Origin: Rhizopus sp. PT2906
Lineage: Eukaryota; Mucoromycota; Mucoromycetes; Mucorales; Rhizopodaceae
Assembly (NCBI GenBank): GCA_025529335.1
Contig: JAMYHX010000128.1
Span: 54,731 to 118,730, forward strand
DNA length: 64,000 nt
Direction of reading: 5' to 3'
Positions 45,072 to 58,027 of this stretch are shown one piece after another. The position numbers and the translations under genes were made by a program. Below the pieces are notes generated by a model. The model saw nothing but the letters and a program-made list of their open reading frames with translations, was not told the DNA's origin and did no database searches. The number at the start of each line of letters is the position of its first letter. The stretch's first letter is position 1.

Positions 45072-47622
45072 TTATTCAGTAAAGCAGAATGAAAATATTG
45101 CTTCCATATCTTCTACTGTCCTGGGTAAAATAGAACCAGGATCCTCGTAACCATTCTTTGGATCTTGTACTGCTTTGCTAATTTCACTGTAAGTATCCAA
45201 TAGTAGACGAATAGCCACAGACTGAACATGCTGATAATGCTGCGTTGAAGCTAGTTTGTCTAAACGAGGAGACACATCTGCACTCAAGATAACTAAAGAC
45301 GAGTCAAGTTTAGACAAAGCGTTGGTTAGTGACACGGTATCCATGTCAGGTAAAGATGACAGCGGGATCTATAGGAAAAAAAAAAGTTTGAATAACCCAT
45401 GAGGCGATGATCAAACAACTTACTTCAGGATCCTTATTAGCCAGCGTTTCTTTAATCTCAGCCAACTTTGCTTGACTTAGTAATGAATTATACTATAGAC
45501 ATGTTTGCATTCAATAAAAACTGGATAATATCTTTCTTTCTTTTTTTACCTCTTCCATTGCAATGTCATTTAAAATATCATTCAGCCGCACAGAAATACT
45601 CTCTCTTTTGGCTTCTGTAAATGAATAGGGGAATAAGACATTCTGTTTGAAAGATGGATAAGTCAGGTGTTTTTGTATCTTTTTTGTTATTTACTTGTAT
45701 ATAATGCAAGCAGTTGACCAAGTATATATGCTGATCTATAGGTTTCAATTCAACTACAGATAATTCACAAGTATGCAACAAAGGCTCTATTATAGCATCC
45801 AGAATTTCAGAAAAGCTGTATTCAGGAACGCTGTCTGTGTTGTTTGTAACTACGATAAGAGAAGAGTCATATGAAGCAAGAATTTCTTTCTATCAAGATG
45901 TTATTGTAATCTGCCATTTTTTTCTTCTTCTTTTAGCCTACCAGTTGTGTTATCATCCCCCTAACGGTTGGTGTAATGGCCAAGTTACTGCCTGGAGGCT
46001 ATAATAAAATCTCAATGTCAGAGATAATGCATGATGACAGCGTATAAAAATAAAGCAATTACCTCCGTATATTCTCTTAATCTTTCTGCTTGAGCATTTA
46101 GGGTTTGAAAGAAATGTTTGTAGGCCAAGCCTGTCATTCTTAAAAAATATAAGATAATGATGACTACAACTGTATAAGCATACGTACTCATGTAACACTC
46201 TTTCTAATCCTGCATCCTTTCTCATCAACTTTCTAAGGGTGACTGAATAAAATTGAATCAGGTTGGCCAATTTATATGATGTGATGGCATTTGGCTGAAG
46301 TACAAGCACTTGTTCTATTCGTGATTTTAATGGTCTGCAAGTCCCTTCCATAGCACATTCCAAAAGATCATTGACAGTATCGGATACTTGAACAGTTACT
46401 CCAGTAGTATCTTGGTATTTTTCATTGTTCCTTTGAAATAAACTCTCAAGTATTTCTTTTTCTCCTGCACAAGCTTGATGCACCCAAGCAAGCATATCGC
46501 CTACATATCGAAGAGGATCCGGTGCCTGTAGCTCTATTGGCCTTGGTGTACCGCCAGGACCTCCTCTTGTCAGTGCATTCAAGAAAGCACGTGCTACTGC
46601 ATCATGCCTTGCTGCAGCAAGTTCATCCAAAATCGTTCTAAGAAAAAAAAAAAAGTTAATCTTGACTATACATTGATGATATCTGTCTCTTTCTTTACTG
46701 GAATAAAACTGGTCTTCGTATAAGTGCTTTGAGAGCCTTTGTCATTAAGGCGCTCACATCAATGATATCTCCTCCAAATGCCAGTCTGCTTTCATACTGT
46801 GTCCATTTGTATAGTTTATCATAGGCATTTTCTTGATATTGTGCCAGAGAATCCATTATTTCTCGACTATCATTTAAAATATGAAAAAAAGGCTCCCTTC
46901 ATCCTATAAATGGTTTACCCTGCTTTCTGATTCTTTGTTGTCAACAGTAGCTGACAGTCTTTATGTATCTGTTGAAGATGATCCAAGGCTACAAAGAACT
47001 CATCATTGATCGGTCCTGACGGGGTGTTTAATATACTGATTTCTTGTTCACTCAAGGAGAATTTTTCTATAAACTTGTCAATGATTATGATTTGATCGGA
47101 ATAAGCAGAACTGAAGAGCGATGTATTAGTCTATTTCAATACAAATTGCCCTTATTTACCTCTGTTCCTGCATGATATTTGCTTGCTCTATGACTTCTGT
47201 TGTTTCTGACTCAGCCCTTGACAGTTGCTGCTTCATGATAGTACAAGTATCCTGCATTCTTTTGGCTTGACTTTGTAGTTTATCAAATTGCTAAGTTGCT
47301 TGTTTTCTAAGTATAACCTTTTCACGCCTTTTTTATATTTGTGTGTAATTACCATAACAACTTTTCCAAATGCCTCGAGAAACTTTTTATTAGTTTCTAC
47401 TTCCTTTTTCTCAATCGTTCCACGTAAATTACGTCTTAAGCTTGCTTCATCTAAGCCTGGAATATCTGAAAGTGATGTCAAAGCTAGTTTAGTTCTAGTG
47501 TCATCGATTGTTGATGAATTCAAAATTTTGTTTAGTTTGGAAGCAATTGACTTGTTTGGTTTATTTGATATAGATAAAGTGGGTCCATCTTCTGTAGTAG
47601 GCGTTCTCTGTGGTGACTCCAT
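45072..47622 (-). CDS. COG6: COG complex subunit 6
   Basis: Subunit of the conserved oligomeric Golgi tether for retrograde intra-Golgi vesicles. Eleven exons (47622-47353, 47290-47160, 47110-46919, 46866-46699, 46637-46188, 46138-46063, 45998-45942, 45889-45695, 45642-45550, 45492-45424, 45368-45072) give 665 residues (human 657). Key blocks: LRRNLRGTIEKKEVETNKKF, then coiled coil QFDKLQSQAKRMQDT, NTPSGPINDEFFVALDHLQQ, REIMDSLAQYQENAYDKLYK, and the diagnostic ALTRGGPGGTPRPIEL with DPLRYVGDMLAWVHQACAGE. Later parts KEILASYDSSL and the C-terminal KNGYEDPGSILPRTVEDMEA also match COG6. The start is the first in-frame ATG; upstream codons lack one. It is divergent from separase, 401 bases away. 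Confidence 0.96.
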
Positions 47623-48023
47623 TAGAAATACTTGCACACATACACACACCTACTGGCACTCACACGCGTATCAAATTGATTCAAAAAATAGTCGCGCTGC
47701 TTGAATTTCATGTCGCCCAATAGAAATATCAGACAATATCGATCAAGTTACATTCGAGTTTATTACGTACAAGGACATCAATTTATTAATATATCACAGT
47801 GTCAAGTTGCAACATATCCCCATGCCATTTTCTTTTTTCCCATATAAGCAGAGGAAGGAAGGAGGACACGTCTAGTTATACTATATAATTTTATTACATC
47901 CCCTTAAACAACTTGGGTGGCTTATGGTTGACTTTGTCAATTTCCATTTTTGTCAAAATTAGGAAAGGGAAATACTGAAGACGCGTTTAGTGTTTTTTTT
48001 ATTATCATTCGTTCCAATTGGAA
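47623..48023. promoter_or_regulatory. Divergent promoter region of COG6 and separase genes
   Basis: 401 bases between opposite starts. It contains an ACACAC stretch next to the COG6 ATG and a T-run just before the separase ATG. Two ACGCGT-type cores (ACACGCGTAT at about 47661-47670 and AGACGCGTTT at about 47980-47989) resemble the MCB element of G1/S-regulated fungal genes, which would suit separase. That is inference. Confidence 0.45.
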
Positions 48024-51000
48024 ATGACAACTTTATCAGCAAATGATATTCTATTAAAGCTGAAGAACTATCATAGCTGTAATGACGAATTAGCCATGAC
48101 AGTTAGAAAGACTGTACTGGAACCCTTTCAACTTGATCTATCACGACCTGAAACGATCAAACCTTCTCCAAGTCCACAAGCGTTTAAGCAAATGGCTACC
48201 AAATTAGCACCATTTGCTTTACGTATAGTCAACCAAAACTTGGAAACCTTGACTCGATTAAAAAAAGAAAAACCAGATAAAGCAATATATACAGTCGTCG
48301 TGAACTGTTTGGTCGATTCTTCATTTTATGCATTATCTGCTTTACGACATATGAATCCTCTGACAACTTTGAAACCATTATCCATCGAGAAGACAACTTC
48401 AAATATTATTACAAAAATAGTTGAATTAGGAGAAGTAATGGAATTCTTTTTCACTTTTTTCATTATTAACATCTTTCACAGCATGGTAGAGCCTTACATG
48501 AACTTACGAAATTTCGAGTGCTATTGGCAAGCATCATGAAAGTTACTTTAGAAAATAATAAAAGCAGCCAAAATGATGGAAAAGCAGCCAAAGTAGGACC
48601 TTCCCTCACAGGATTATCAAGTGCTTTAAGAGATTCTTCAAATACAACTGCTCAGAGTCTATCATCCGATACTGTACCAGCAAACGTTATAAACAGTCAA
48701 TGGGAGAAAGACATGTTGAACAAGTATGACAGTTTGTTCCAATTTCCTTTGGATAACACCATCAATGATCGTACAATGATACTTTTGATTTTGGCATATC
48801 AAATGAACGCTGTTTTATGTTTTTGCGAGGCAAAGGATGGATCTATAGCAAAGGTACAAGGCATCAAGTTTGTCGTGTTCTTGGCTTACGGTCTCTTTTT
48901 TTCTAGTTTATTCCATACTTGTTTGAAAAATCCGGCAACTTTTTGGATTGGTCTCGACAATTATTTTTAGTAGATGATATGATTGCTGAGCGACAATTGG
49001 ACGCGTTGAGAAAAACACTCATGAGAGTGATTAAAAGATACCCTGTGAATGGTAAACAGACTATCACTGATACAATCTATTACTAACAACATGATTAGAA
49101 GAAAACTCTTTATATATATACTCTTTGCAATGCCTAGCGCTCAAAACTTACTTGGTGCATAAACCAAGACACCTAAAATTGGTGTTGGAACAACTCGTAC
49201 GATACAGCTATGTCTATGAACAGACTGCCACCTCAAGTAAGACAACATTATGAATGTTTGAACAAGATTGACTTATAATAATTAAAGCATTACTCTCGTA
49301 CTCGTATATCCAAAAGCAATGTGAACTCTTTTTACAGCGCTATGAGCCATGTGTAGATGATATTCCAGAACTAAATGCGTATTTCGCACTATGCAACTTT
49401 TATGCTTATGTTTCTCGAAAATCAAAAAGCTTTAAAGGAGGTTTATACGCATACAAGCAAATGATTCAACCTCTAGATGAAGTGATCTTTGACAAGGATA
49501 AACAAAATTATTATTGTGCAGCCTATGCAACAATGTCAAAGTTATCAGTAGCGTCGTTACAAATGGATAAAATAGTTGATGATGATACATGTAAAGGTTT
49601 TATGCGCTTAATATAAAGAATACACTAACAAATTTGGTTTAGTTGTTGATGTAATCAAAACTCTTGAAGAAGCAGAAACATACTTAAAAATATCATTATC
49701 CACATCTAATGCAGTTCAATCACAAGATCAGTATGCAGCACAGGCCCTTGTCGATTTATGTAAAAGCATAGATAGCTTTAGACAAAATGCTAGAAAAGTC
49801 TATGAATTTGCTCTAGAAAAGGCCCTACAGAAATTAAAGACAGCTGCTGAGGATCCTTTCAGAACACCACCAAGAGCTGGAGAGCTTGCTACACCAAATA
49901 ATTTTGGAAAATGGAATACGATTATACCCCAGTTGAAAAAGGTACTTCAGCTCTGCATCGAATGCACCTCAGATGGTATTCGCATGATTAAATCAAAGGT
50001 AAATGGACACACAACAGTTTTGGATATATAGCAATGACACTTGCTTTTTATAGTTTGATACACTCAGACAAAAATTCCAAATGGATAAAATTATTACTGC
50101 CTTTGTAGAAAGCACTGTCTTGTTGGCACGTATGCAGTTTAAAGTTGAAGAGACACAGACACACTATCAAGCATTTGAACTTCTTAGAAAAGCCGAAGAT
50201 CAATGCATAAACATGAAATTTAGTAGTGGATATAAATTGATATCTGGAACCTATTACAGCATGGGTGTTTCTATGATCAAGGCTGACATGTACTTCAACG
50301 CCATTCTTCCTATAAGAAAGTCGTGTGTTTTGTTAGAAAAATGTGTTAAAAGCGATATAAATGATCAAAACAAGCTAGAACTCTGCAAAAGATATGAAAT
50401 CCTGGGAACTTGCTGCGTCAAGGATAGAAACTATAAGGATGCTATCGTGGCCTATAAGCTTGGATTGAGACAGGTGCCTACTTCAGAGATAAGAGCCTTT
50501 ATTAAACAAGGGGAGACAACCGCAGTTTCTGCTATTATGGGGAGTGATTGCATCATGCGTAAATTGATGGATAGATTTTTACGTATCTCTGTTATTGATC
50601 CCGAACAAGACTCGATTACTTTTGCAAGTGAACATTTGAATCTGTCGGATTTCAATCCTGCTCAACAATGCATTGTTTATGAGTGCGAATTAAAGATTTG
50701 GAACGTCATAGCACTAAAGATGAAACTTACTCGATTTCAACTGTTTATTATCGAAAAACTGCTTGAAGTTTACAAGCCTGATGAATATCCTATCCGTAGA
50801 GCAAGGTACGTTTCATTTATACTACATTAAACATCATTCATCTTATGGTATCTATCAAGAATACTGTTGGAACAAGCCAGGATTGAAAGAAATCCTAATA
50901 ATATCTCTGTTGAATCTTTAAGAAAGTCTCTCAAGTGTGCCTCGGAAGCATATGAATTACTTAAAAAAACGGTAATCGTCATCTTCAAACAAGCAATCAA

Positions 51001-54000
51001 TGTTTATCTTATCATTATTCCTATAGGAATACGCTAACGATAGCAATCTCTTATACTATCGTCGATCTTACCTTGCTTTGGCAATCTCATGGATAGCTTT
51101 ATGCAGCCACGAATTAAAGCAACCTACATCTGTTTCATTTGCTCATGCAATCCACCATTGGGCCACACTGCTGCAGAAAATCAACCCCATCTATGAACAC
51201 TGTAAGTGCAATAATAAATATAGGACACATAGAGCAATAACTTAGCATTATATAGCACCTACTTCAGAGGCAGAGAAACAACAGATCTACAAAGAAATTG
51301 ATGACGTTAATGCACTATATGCTCATCTTCAAATGTTATCAGACTTGTTTAGTATTAATGGACAGTATACTTTCCAAATTAATATCCTTCGTCTTTTGTT
51401 GAAACTAAACAACGGATTCCGAAATGAAAAGGATGATTTTGTATCAGGTACTTCCAGTACTTTAACATATACGATGATGATAATGTTGACTTTTCTTTTA
51501 AATAGATTCGATCATGATAACTTGTGATATTGCAAAAATATACATAAACTTGGGCTACACTGGTAGAGCGTTTGGTGAAATAGAAGAAGCTAGGGAGGCC
51601 ATATCACGATACAGATGCTCCGCATATGCCGAGTTAACGTATCTCCTAACCTATTCACAATACCTTGCAAGTATCCGCAAATATAATGAAAGGTACGCAT
51701 ACTCTATCTTGTATGATTTATACAGGGCCTAATACCCATTTCTTTATAATATAGTAAAGACGCCTATAGTAAAGCAAGGCTTACATGGACATACCGTGCT
51801 TCGAATGAAACTAGAAAGACACAGCAGACATGCAAGCAACTTGTAACCAAGTCTCTTATTTTATCAGAAGCGCATTTTATCAAATGTATGCTGCCTTCAA
51901 ATACTCCAGATAATGCGATCAATGGATGTACTACCGCTTTACAAATACTAGATAGGTGTCTTAAAACACTGAACAGTTCAGGATCCTCTGAACCTAAGCC
52001 GCTGTTTGATCCATTCTCTAACGATACTCAAAGAAGAGAGCGCGAGGAAAAACTATCCATCAAGGATTCTCAATGGAGAATAGCTCAAAAAATGGGAAAA
52101 TATATGGAAACTATATCTAATCTATACATGACAAAAGGATCATGGAATGAAGCTAAATATTATGTTGTCCAAGGAATCAATCTCTCCCAAAGAGTACAAT
52201 CCAAGTCAATGCTCTGTCAAGCATTTCTCTGTTCAAGTGACTTTAATTTACGTTATGGCAACCTAGAAGAATCACAGAAAGACATTGAACGAGCAATACA
52301 ATGCAGATTTAGTGTTAGTGCTACTATTACCGTCTTTATTATTGATGTTTAATAACGTTTTTATCAATAGAGCCGTAATAGTCTTGACCAAATTCAGATA
52401 TACACTGCCACAGCAAGCCTATCCATTGCAAATAAAATGTATGAGGAGGCCATCCAGATGTATGACGAGGCAAATAAGTCCTTGGATGCTTTGTCAAACC
52501 CAAAACATGTTGCTTCTCTTGAAAAGTTTGGCGATAAAAATCTGACTGACAGTACGGATGATATGGATGGTAAGTATTATCATTCATTTACTACAACTCC
52601 GTATTCATCTATCATTTTAGTTGACATGGCGCATGCATATAGTCCTCTACAACGTATGAAAGGCAATAATATTATACAGAAAGGTAAAGTATAGTCATTT
52701 ATCAAACTGAATATATACTCATCCTTGTTTTTCTCTCTTCCTTTATAGCTGCAATATATTATCATAAGAATGCTCCTATGGATGGTATATCTATTCTTGA
52801 AGATCTTAAAGACTCGGGTCTAGAATATGACGAGGTATGTAGGCTTATTAAAGTAGCTAATAAGCTAAATACATGTATAGTTTCTATATAATGCAACAAT
52901 GGGCCACTTAAAGTTGGAATGCATACTTGCAGAGCTATCAAAGTATGACGGTCTGAAGCAGGAAGACATTAAATCCTTACCAATTATGAGCTATGTATCA
53001 AAACAAACACGAGCCTCAACAAGTGAACGAACGACAAATCATCTTCACACGCTATGGAACGAACTAGCTGACTGCTTAGCACAAATAACAGATGCATTTC
53101 AGACTGGAGTAACCCGAGAACGAGTCATGGCGATTCATAGAACTTGCAATGATGCTGGCCTTGCTGCATTCCTCAAGACTCAAGTTGAAGCCAAGATACA
53201 ACAGTTGGTGAATAGAAATGCATTATTAAGTGCTTATTATCTGGAAATGGCAAAAGGCATTCACATTCGCAGACTTACTCGCAGCTCTCTAAGCGAAAAG
53301 TTACAAAAATTTAATGGCTACCTACCTTCCTTGGATGATTGGCCGGCAGACGATCACGAGAGCAGCGGTAATCGTCCTCGTTTGAATACTGCTACGCTTA
53401 TGCCAAAGTGGTTACAATCCCACATTACGACTCTTTTAGAGCAATACGACAGAGATCATTTGTTAGACGATGTCCAATTTCAGCAACAGTATGTGGACAT
53501 CATTCCTTCCAATTGGACCGTATGCTCGTTAACCCTTGATCCAACTCATAATGATCTATACGCTGTTCAAATGCGAGCTGGAGAATCGCCATTTATCCTC
53601 AAGCTTCCACTTAATAGGGTAGTTAAACGATGCAAGGGCGAGCAAAATGAGTGCGTTGAATATCAAGAAGTGGACACTGAAATGAAAAGCATCGTTCAAG
53701 AAAGTGATGAAACAATTCAATACAGCTCTCAATGCAAGACACCAGAAGCTGTGCGTGAGTGGTGGACTAAACGTCACTCTTTGGACACTCGATTGAAGAA
53801 CCTGCTTTACAGAGTTGAAGGGTGGTTTGGTGGCTTCAAAGGAATTCTGTGTGGTCAACGTATGGAATCAAGCAATCAGATAAAGAAGTTTCAAGAAGGG
53901 CTGAACAAGCTTATTCATAAAGTTGTGATGAAGTCAGCAAACAAGAAAGCAAAGATTGAATTTAGTCTTCAACTTTGCCGCATCATACTACAATTAGGAG

Positions 54001-55116
54001 AATCACCTAGTAATAGGGAATTAGAAGATGTTGCTTGTTTTACATTATCTTGCTATGATGATTGCTTGATTGACATAGACTCAAATAGAACCAACGTAGA
54101 CGAGGCAAGTACAAGTAGCGGCAAAATTATTGCGTATATTACTCACTCATATTTTACTTAATAGGTGACAAAGGGCCTTCACAGTCTTATAACAGCCTAT
54201 CATGAAAATTCAAAGCGTAATGGTATTGATACGAGCAGTAATAAGCGTAATGATCATGTCATTCTCATACTTGACAAGTACATGCAAATACTCCCTATGG
54301 AAAGTTTGCCGATATTACGTAAACAGGCCACCTCCCGTTTACCCTGCTTGTCCTTTTTGCGAGATCGTATTCTATATGCTAAATCAAAGAAAATGGGCGA
54401 TATTTCTATAGCCAGTGACGAAAGCAATGCAGGGAATAATTTATCTGTCTCAGGACAGAGTGTATATTACGTGTTGAACCCCTCTGGTGACTTGCTAGAT
54501 ACACAAAAGCAGTTTGAAAAACTGTTTAAAAGGTAGACTTGTGTACATGTACAAAATCAGGACAGTATTAACGGCATCTTGATTTAGCAATCAAAACTGG
54601 AATGGTATAGCAGGAGCTGCTCCTATGGAGTTACAATGTAAAGATGCCCTTTTATCCAAAGACATTTACATGTAAGTTTGCATTCAGAAAGACTAAGGGG
54701 TGGCCATTGATTAAATTGCTGTATTTTATAGGTACTTTGGTCACAGTGCTGGACAAAGCTTCTTACGAGGAACGACTGTAAGAAGTCTTCCCAAGTGTGC
54801 TGTTTCAATTCTTATGGGTTGCAGTAGTGGTAAAATGGAATCAAATGGAGAATATGACCCTCATGGTTATATTTTGAACTATCTGATTGCTGGAAGTCCA
54901 GCAGTGCTTGGTAACTTGTGGGATGTGACGGATCGAAGCATTGATAACATCACCCGGCATATGCTACAAGCCTGGGGCGCCATTGGTAAAAACCAAGGAA
55001 GGATCCAAGAGAAGTCATTGGTGCAGGCTCTTACGGAGTCAAGGGACCAGTGTAATCTTCAGTATCTGATTGGAGCAGCACCTGTAGTGTATGGTGTTCC
55101 TATATACCTAGAATAA
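48024..55116 (+). CDS. ESP1: Separase (C50 cysteine protease)
   Basis: Protease that cleaves cohesin to start anaphase. Nineteen exons: 48024-48434, 48482-48853, 48907-49051, 49099-49236, 49288-49596, 49643-49998, 50054-50805, 50860-50971, 51027-51201, 51256-51447, 51506-51692, 51755-52313, 52371-52569, 52621-52683, 52749-52834, 52881-54104, 54165-54532, 54588-54671, 54732-55116; 2038 residues. The first 1500 residues are alpha-helical repeats as in other separases. The catalytic domain has ILILDKYMQILPMESLPILR, then catalytic His 1915 (YFGHSAGQSFLRG) and Cys 1941 (ILMGCSSGKM), followed by YILNYLIAGSPAVLGNLWDV. The 54105-54164 intron has a GC donor (GAG|GCAAGT). The donor after exon 12 (AGT|GTTAGT) and that after exon 5 (GTTTTA) are non-consensus. 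Length fits (S. pombe Cut1 1828, human 2120). Confidence 0.94.
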
Positions 55117-55417
55117 TTCTTTATTCATCATACAATTGCGCTAAAAGCCTTAAAAAATAAAATAGTAAAGCTTTCTCAGCCCAATGCGCTATTTATTACT
55201 GTACGAATCTCGATGATAAGCGTTTATTTCACAAAAGACATCAATACATAACATCAAGTACTCTTACGGTAATAACAACGAGATACTCTCATTCTGTTTA
55301 TGATTTTATTAAATATAATTACAATACAAAGCACGATACAAGGAGAAGGAACTTTAACAGTTCCCGTTTACCCAGTTTCCAGTTTCACAATTTTCTTTTT
55401 TCTTTCTGAGATATTTT
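55117..55417. other. Short convergent gap between separase and CYSTM genes
   Basis: 301 bases of AT-rich 3' flanking sequence shared by two convergent genes. Nothing else seen. Confidence 0.5.
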
Positions 55418-55749
55418 TTAACATATTTCTTCTAGCGCACAACAGAAACACATTGCTAGTAAACTATACAACGGAAGACATGAATATCCGTTGTTGTATA
55501 TACAGATTAAATATACTCACCATCCCCAACAGCATGAATGATCTTCCTTAGGAGGTTGTTGTTGTACTACAATTGTCTGTGGTGGTGGGCTATAATGTTT
55601 CCCCTTAAAGGTTAATAAAGAACCTTAATAATCAACATAATATGTATATATATTTACGCTGGTTGATAATATCCTCCTTGTTGAGGCGGTGGGTAATAGC
55701 CTCCTTGTTGTGGGGGAGAGGCGTAGTATTGTCCTTGATTATTATTCAT
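55418..55749 (-). CDS. CYSTM (cysteine-rich transmembrane module) protein, 68 residues
   Basis: Tail-anchored stress-associated membrane protein family. Three exons (55749-55658, 55589-55521, 55463-55418). The N-terminus MNNNQGQYYASPPQQGGYYP continues as Gly/Tyr/Pro/Gln repeats, then PPPQTIVVQQQPPKEDHS and the module CCWGCLLAMCFCCALEEIC at the very C-terminus. The Cys-rich hydrophobic end with a closing acid pair is the CYSTM hallmark. Junction phases fit exactly and put the module together across the second intron. Members are implicated in stress tolerance and metal resistance in fungi and plants; role here is inferred from family. The gene is too broken up to appear as a long frame. Confidence 0.85.
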
Positions 55750-57327
55750 AGTATGTATATATTATGTGTATAAAAATAAAAAAGAATAAAATAAAAAACG
55801 ATGCTATTTATATTCCACTAGCCACACAGGCACCACTTTTGCATTACAGCAAAATTTGTGTTTCCGCCAAGAAATCCTTCTTTTTGGCTGCAATTCCGGA
55901 TTTATCATGAATCATCTTGTTACATTGCAGCTCTACGGTTAAAGAGAGAGCTGTTTTTTTTTTATTTATGACCCAATTGGGGCGCATGATAGTTTCAGAT
56001 CAATCATGTAAGGAGACTAAAAGCCCATTCTGGGCGCAAAGAGTAAAAATATTGAGGGCTTTAAGAAAGGTTAAATTTGTAAAGCATACCGATACTAAAG
56101 AGAAGACAAGCTCAACTAATTCGCCTTATGCTGCCTTCAAAGATCTCTCTCTCTTTCTTTTCATACATCTGCAAAGCAACTATGATTTGGATATATTGAC
56201 ACGCAGGCGTATTTGGATGACGATCCTGGTTTTATACAGGAAGCCCACTTTACTACTACAACAGGTGCACCACTTGCCAATGGCGCCAACAACCAACACA
56301 CCTACTGGAAAAAGAAGCGACTCTCTATGCTTGCCAAAGACAAACCTGTGACGAGTGTGAACAGAATAGAGCAACCCTCATTATCGATAACTTGACATCA
56401 GGCCCATTTGTTTAGTATCATGATTAATGCACTTAATAATTCTGTTTGCATATAAAATGATACCGTTTGTAATAATAGGCTTTCTCTTTCTTTCGCCTTA
56501 TTTATAATAAAGAGGCTGTATAGAGACTCATCGACATGTATCTACATTTATCTTTAATATTATTTCGACTACATCACAGCGAGTATATTGCACTTGCTTA
56601 TGGTGATATTATAAAGAGTCTAACGTCTAAACATTCATCCATCCATTCAACCCATTGTGTCGACAAAACGACGGTATCAACACTTTGTGTGTACCAACTG
56701 CAGTCTCAAAGTGGATGCAGACCTCCAGGGAGTTGTTTGCTACATCTACCCACATGTCATTGCTGAAGCAACGGGAATGCATACTTCTGACGGATGAAAT
56801 GTATGAATTGAATGAGACACAACAGTACTTTGAGAAACATTGAGATCAACAAAATATAGCGTCAAATTTTCTTCCACTTCAGTTAAAGCAGCAGAAGGAC
56901 TCCCCATCTTTCCAAGAGTACGACGTCAACCTGATTTTTTCTTGTCGAAAATGCTTTCAGGGCCCGTGACAATTGCGTTTGACCCGTCTCTGGACTGCAC
57001 GAATGTGAATACTTCACTGTCTCGCAGCGGCAGAAGCACTTGGGCATTTGCTAGAGAAAAACGTTGTTTCCTTGTCATTAGAATACAATGTGTATATCCC
57101 CACTTCATTCATCTGCGACTAGATACATCGTAAAGATAGGTCTTTTGGAGGCTTCTTATCAACAAGATCCATCGGCTCATCAACAACATGCCCCTGATCA
57201 CCTTTTTAAAGAAATAATATGCTCATGTTCAATGTCTGTAACAGGAACTGTAAATTGGAAGCGGCAATTTAAGTGGCAAGCTCAATGCGCTAAATGTCAT
57301 AAAAGGAGCGAAACAAAAGGGGGATAG
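55750..57327 (+). pseudogene. Unresolved, probably decayed or heavily spliced coding stretch
   Basis: Several overlapping frames on the plus strand suggest coding ancestry: 55917-56351 (with KSPFWAQRVKILRALRKVK), 56213-56395 (DDDPGFIQEAHFTTTTG), 56655-56843 (THMSLLKQRECILLTDEMYE), 56840-57133 (SGPVTIAFDPSLDCTNVNTS) and 57088-57327 (WQAQCAKCHKRSETKGG, with a CxxC). They sit in different phases. I could not find a set of GT..AG introns that joins them without stops, and I recognise no family. A zinc-binding protein is conceivable from the CxxC pairs. Treat the span as uncertain. Confidence 0.3.
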
Positions 57328-57763
57328 GTCGTTTCTAAGGATGATATTTCTTATGATACAATGAACAGTGTAACACAACTAACACGAGTATTGCTGTTTA
57401 TGGCATTAGTATTCAATTGGTCAAAGAGGGAAAAAAAAAGCCATAAAACAAGGAGAAAAAAAAGTTGGCTTAATTGCATAGATAAGCTAGGGCATAAACA
57501 ATTCAAAAATAGCTTCTTTATTGCTAAATGCAGGGACAATCACAAAAGAATAAAATGTGATTGTATAGAAGCAAATAAACCAAATGCTTAGTCGATTTTG
57601 ATTGTATTAATGAAAGAGATCAATGGCTTCTTTTAAATATATGCAACAATCTCTCTTCTCCTACATTTCTTTATATGCCTTATAAAAGCTAACTTCTCCC
57701 TTTTTTTTTGTTTATTTCTCTCTCTCTCTCTTTTCTCTAATTCTTGTTTTCCCTTTTTTAACA
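57328..57763. other. Promoter side of the small basic protein gene
   Basis: About 430 bases. It ends with a TATA box and a TC-rich run (about 57717-57732) before the ATG at 57764. An open frame at 57361-57591 is Lys/Arg-rich low complexity and is not supported. Confidence 0.5.
57681..57688 (+). promoter_or_regulatory. TATA box for the 87-residue gene
   Basis: TATAAAAG lies 76 bases before the ATG at 57764, followed by a pyrimidine-rich initiator-like stretch. Its placement supports the small frame as a transcribed gene. Confidence 0.55.
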
Positions 57764-58027
57764 ATGGGATTTATTGAAAAGTTACGCACACAATATGAGT
57801 TGCATCAAGTGAACAAATATACAAGAAGAAGAGAAACACAGTCAGACTTTGAATTTAAAAATAAAGATTATTACAAGGCTAATTATCAAAATGGGATTTA
57901 TATCTCGGCGCCACAGAAGATCTACTTATGGACTGCCACCGTGTGTTATTTAAAAAAGGCTAAAAAGAGAAAATCAATCGCACTCGAACAGAACAAGACA
58001 TCCGAATCATATACAAATATACAATAA
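57764..58027 (+). CDS. Small basic protein, 87 residues, unknown
   Basis: Single exon starting MGFIEKLRTQYELHQVNKYT. Rich in Lys, Tyr, Gln and Arg; a helical N-terminus with RRRET is followed by FEFKNKDYYKANYQNGIYIS and a C-terminal Lys-rich segment (KKAKKRKS) that could be a nuclear signal. The Gly at position 2 within MGFIEK gives a weak possibility of N-myristoylation. Support comes from the TATA box and leader rather than from homology. I do not recognise the family. Confidence 0.6.
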   Translation: MGFIEKLRTQYELHQVNKYTRRRETQSDFEFKNKDYYKANYQNGIYISAPQKIYLWTATVCYLKKAKKRKSIALEQNKTSESYTNIQ

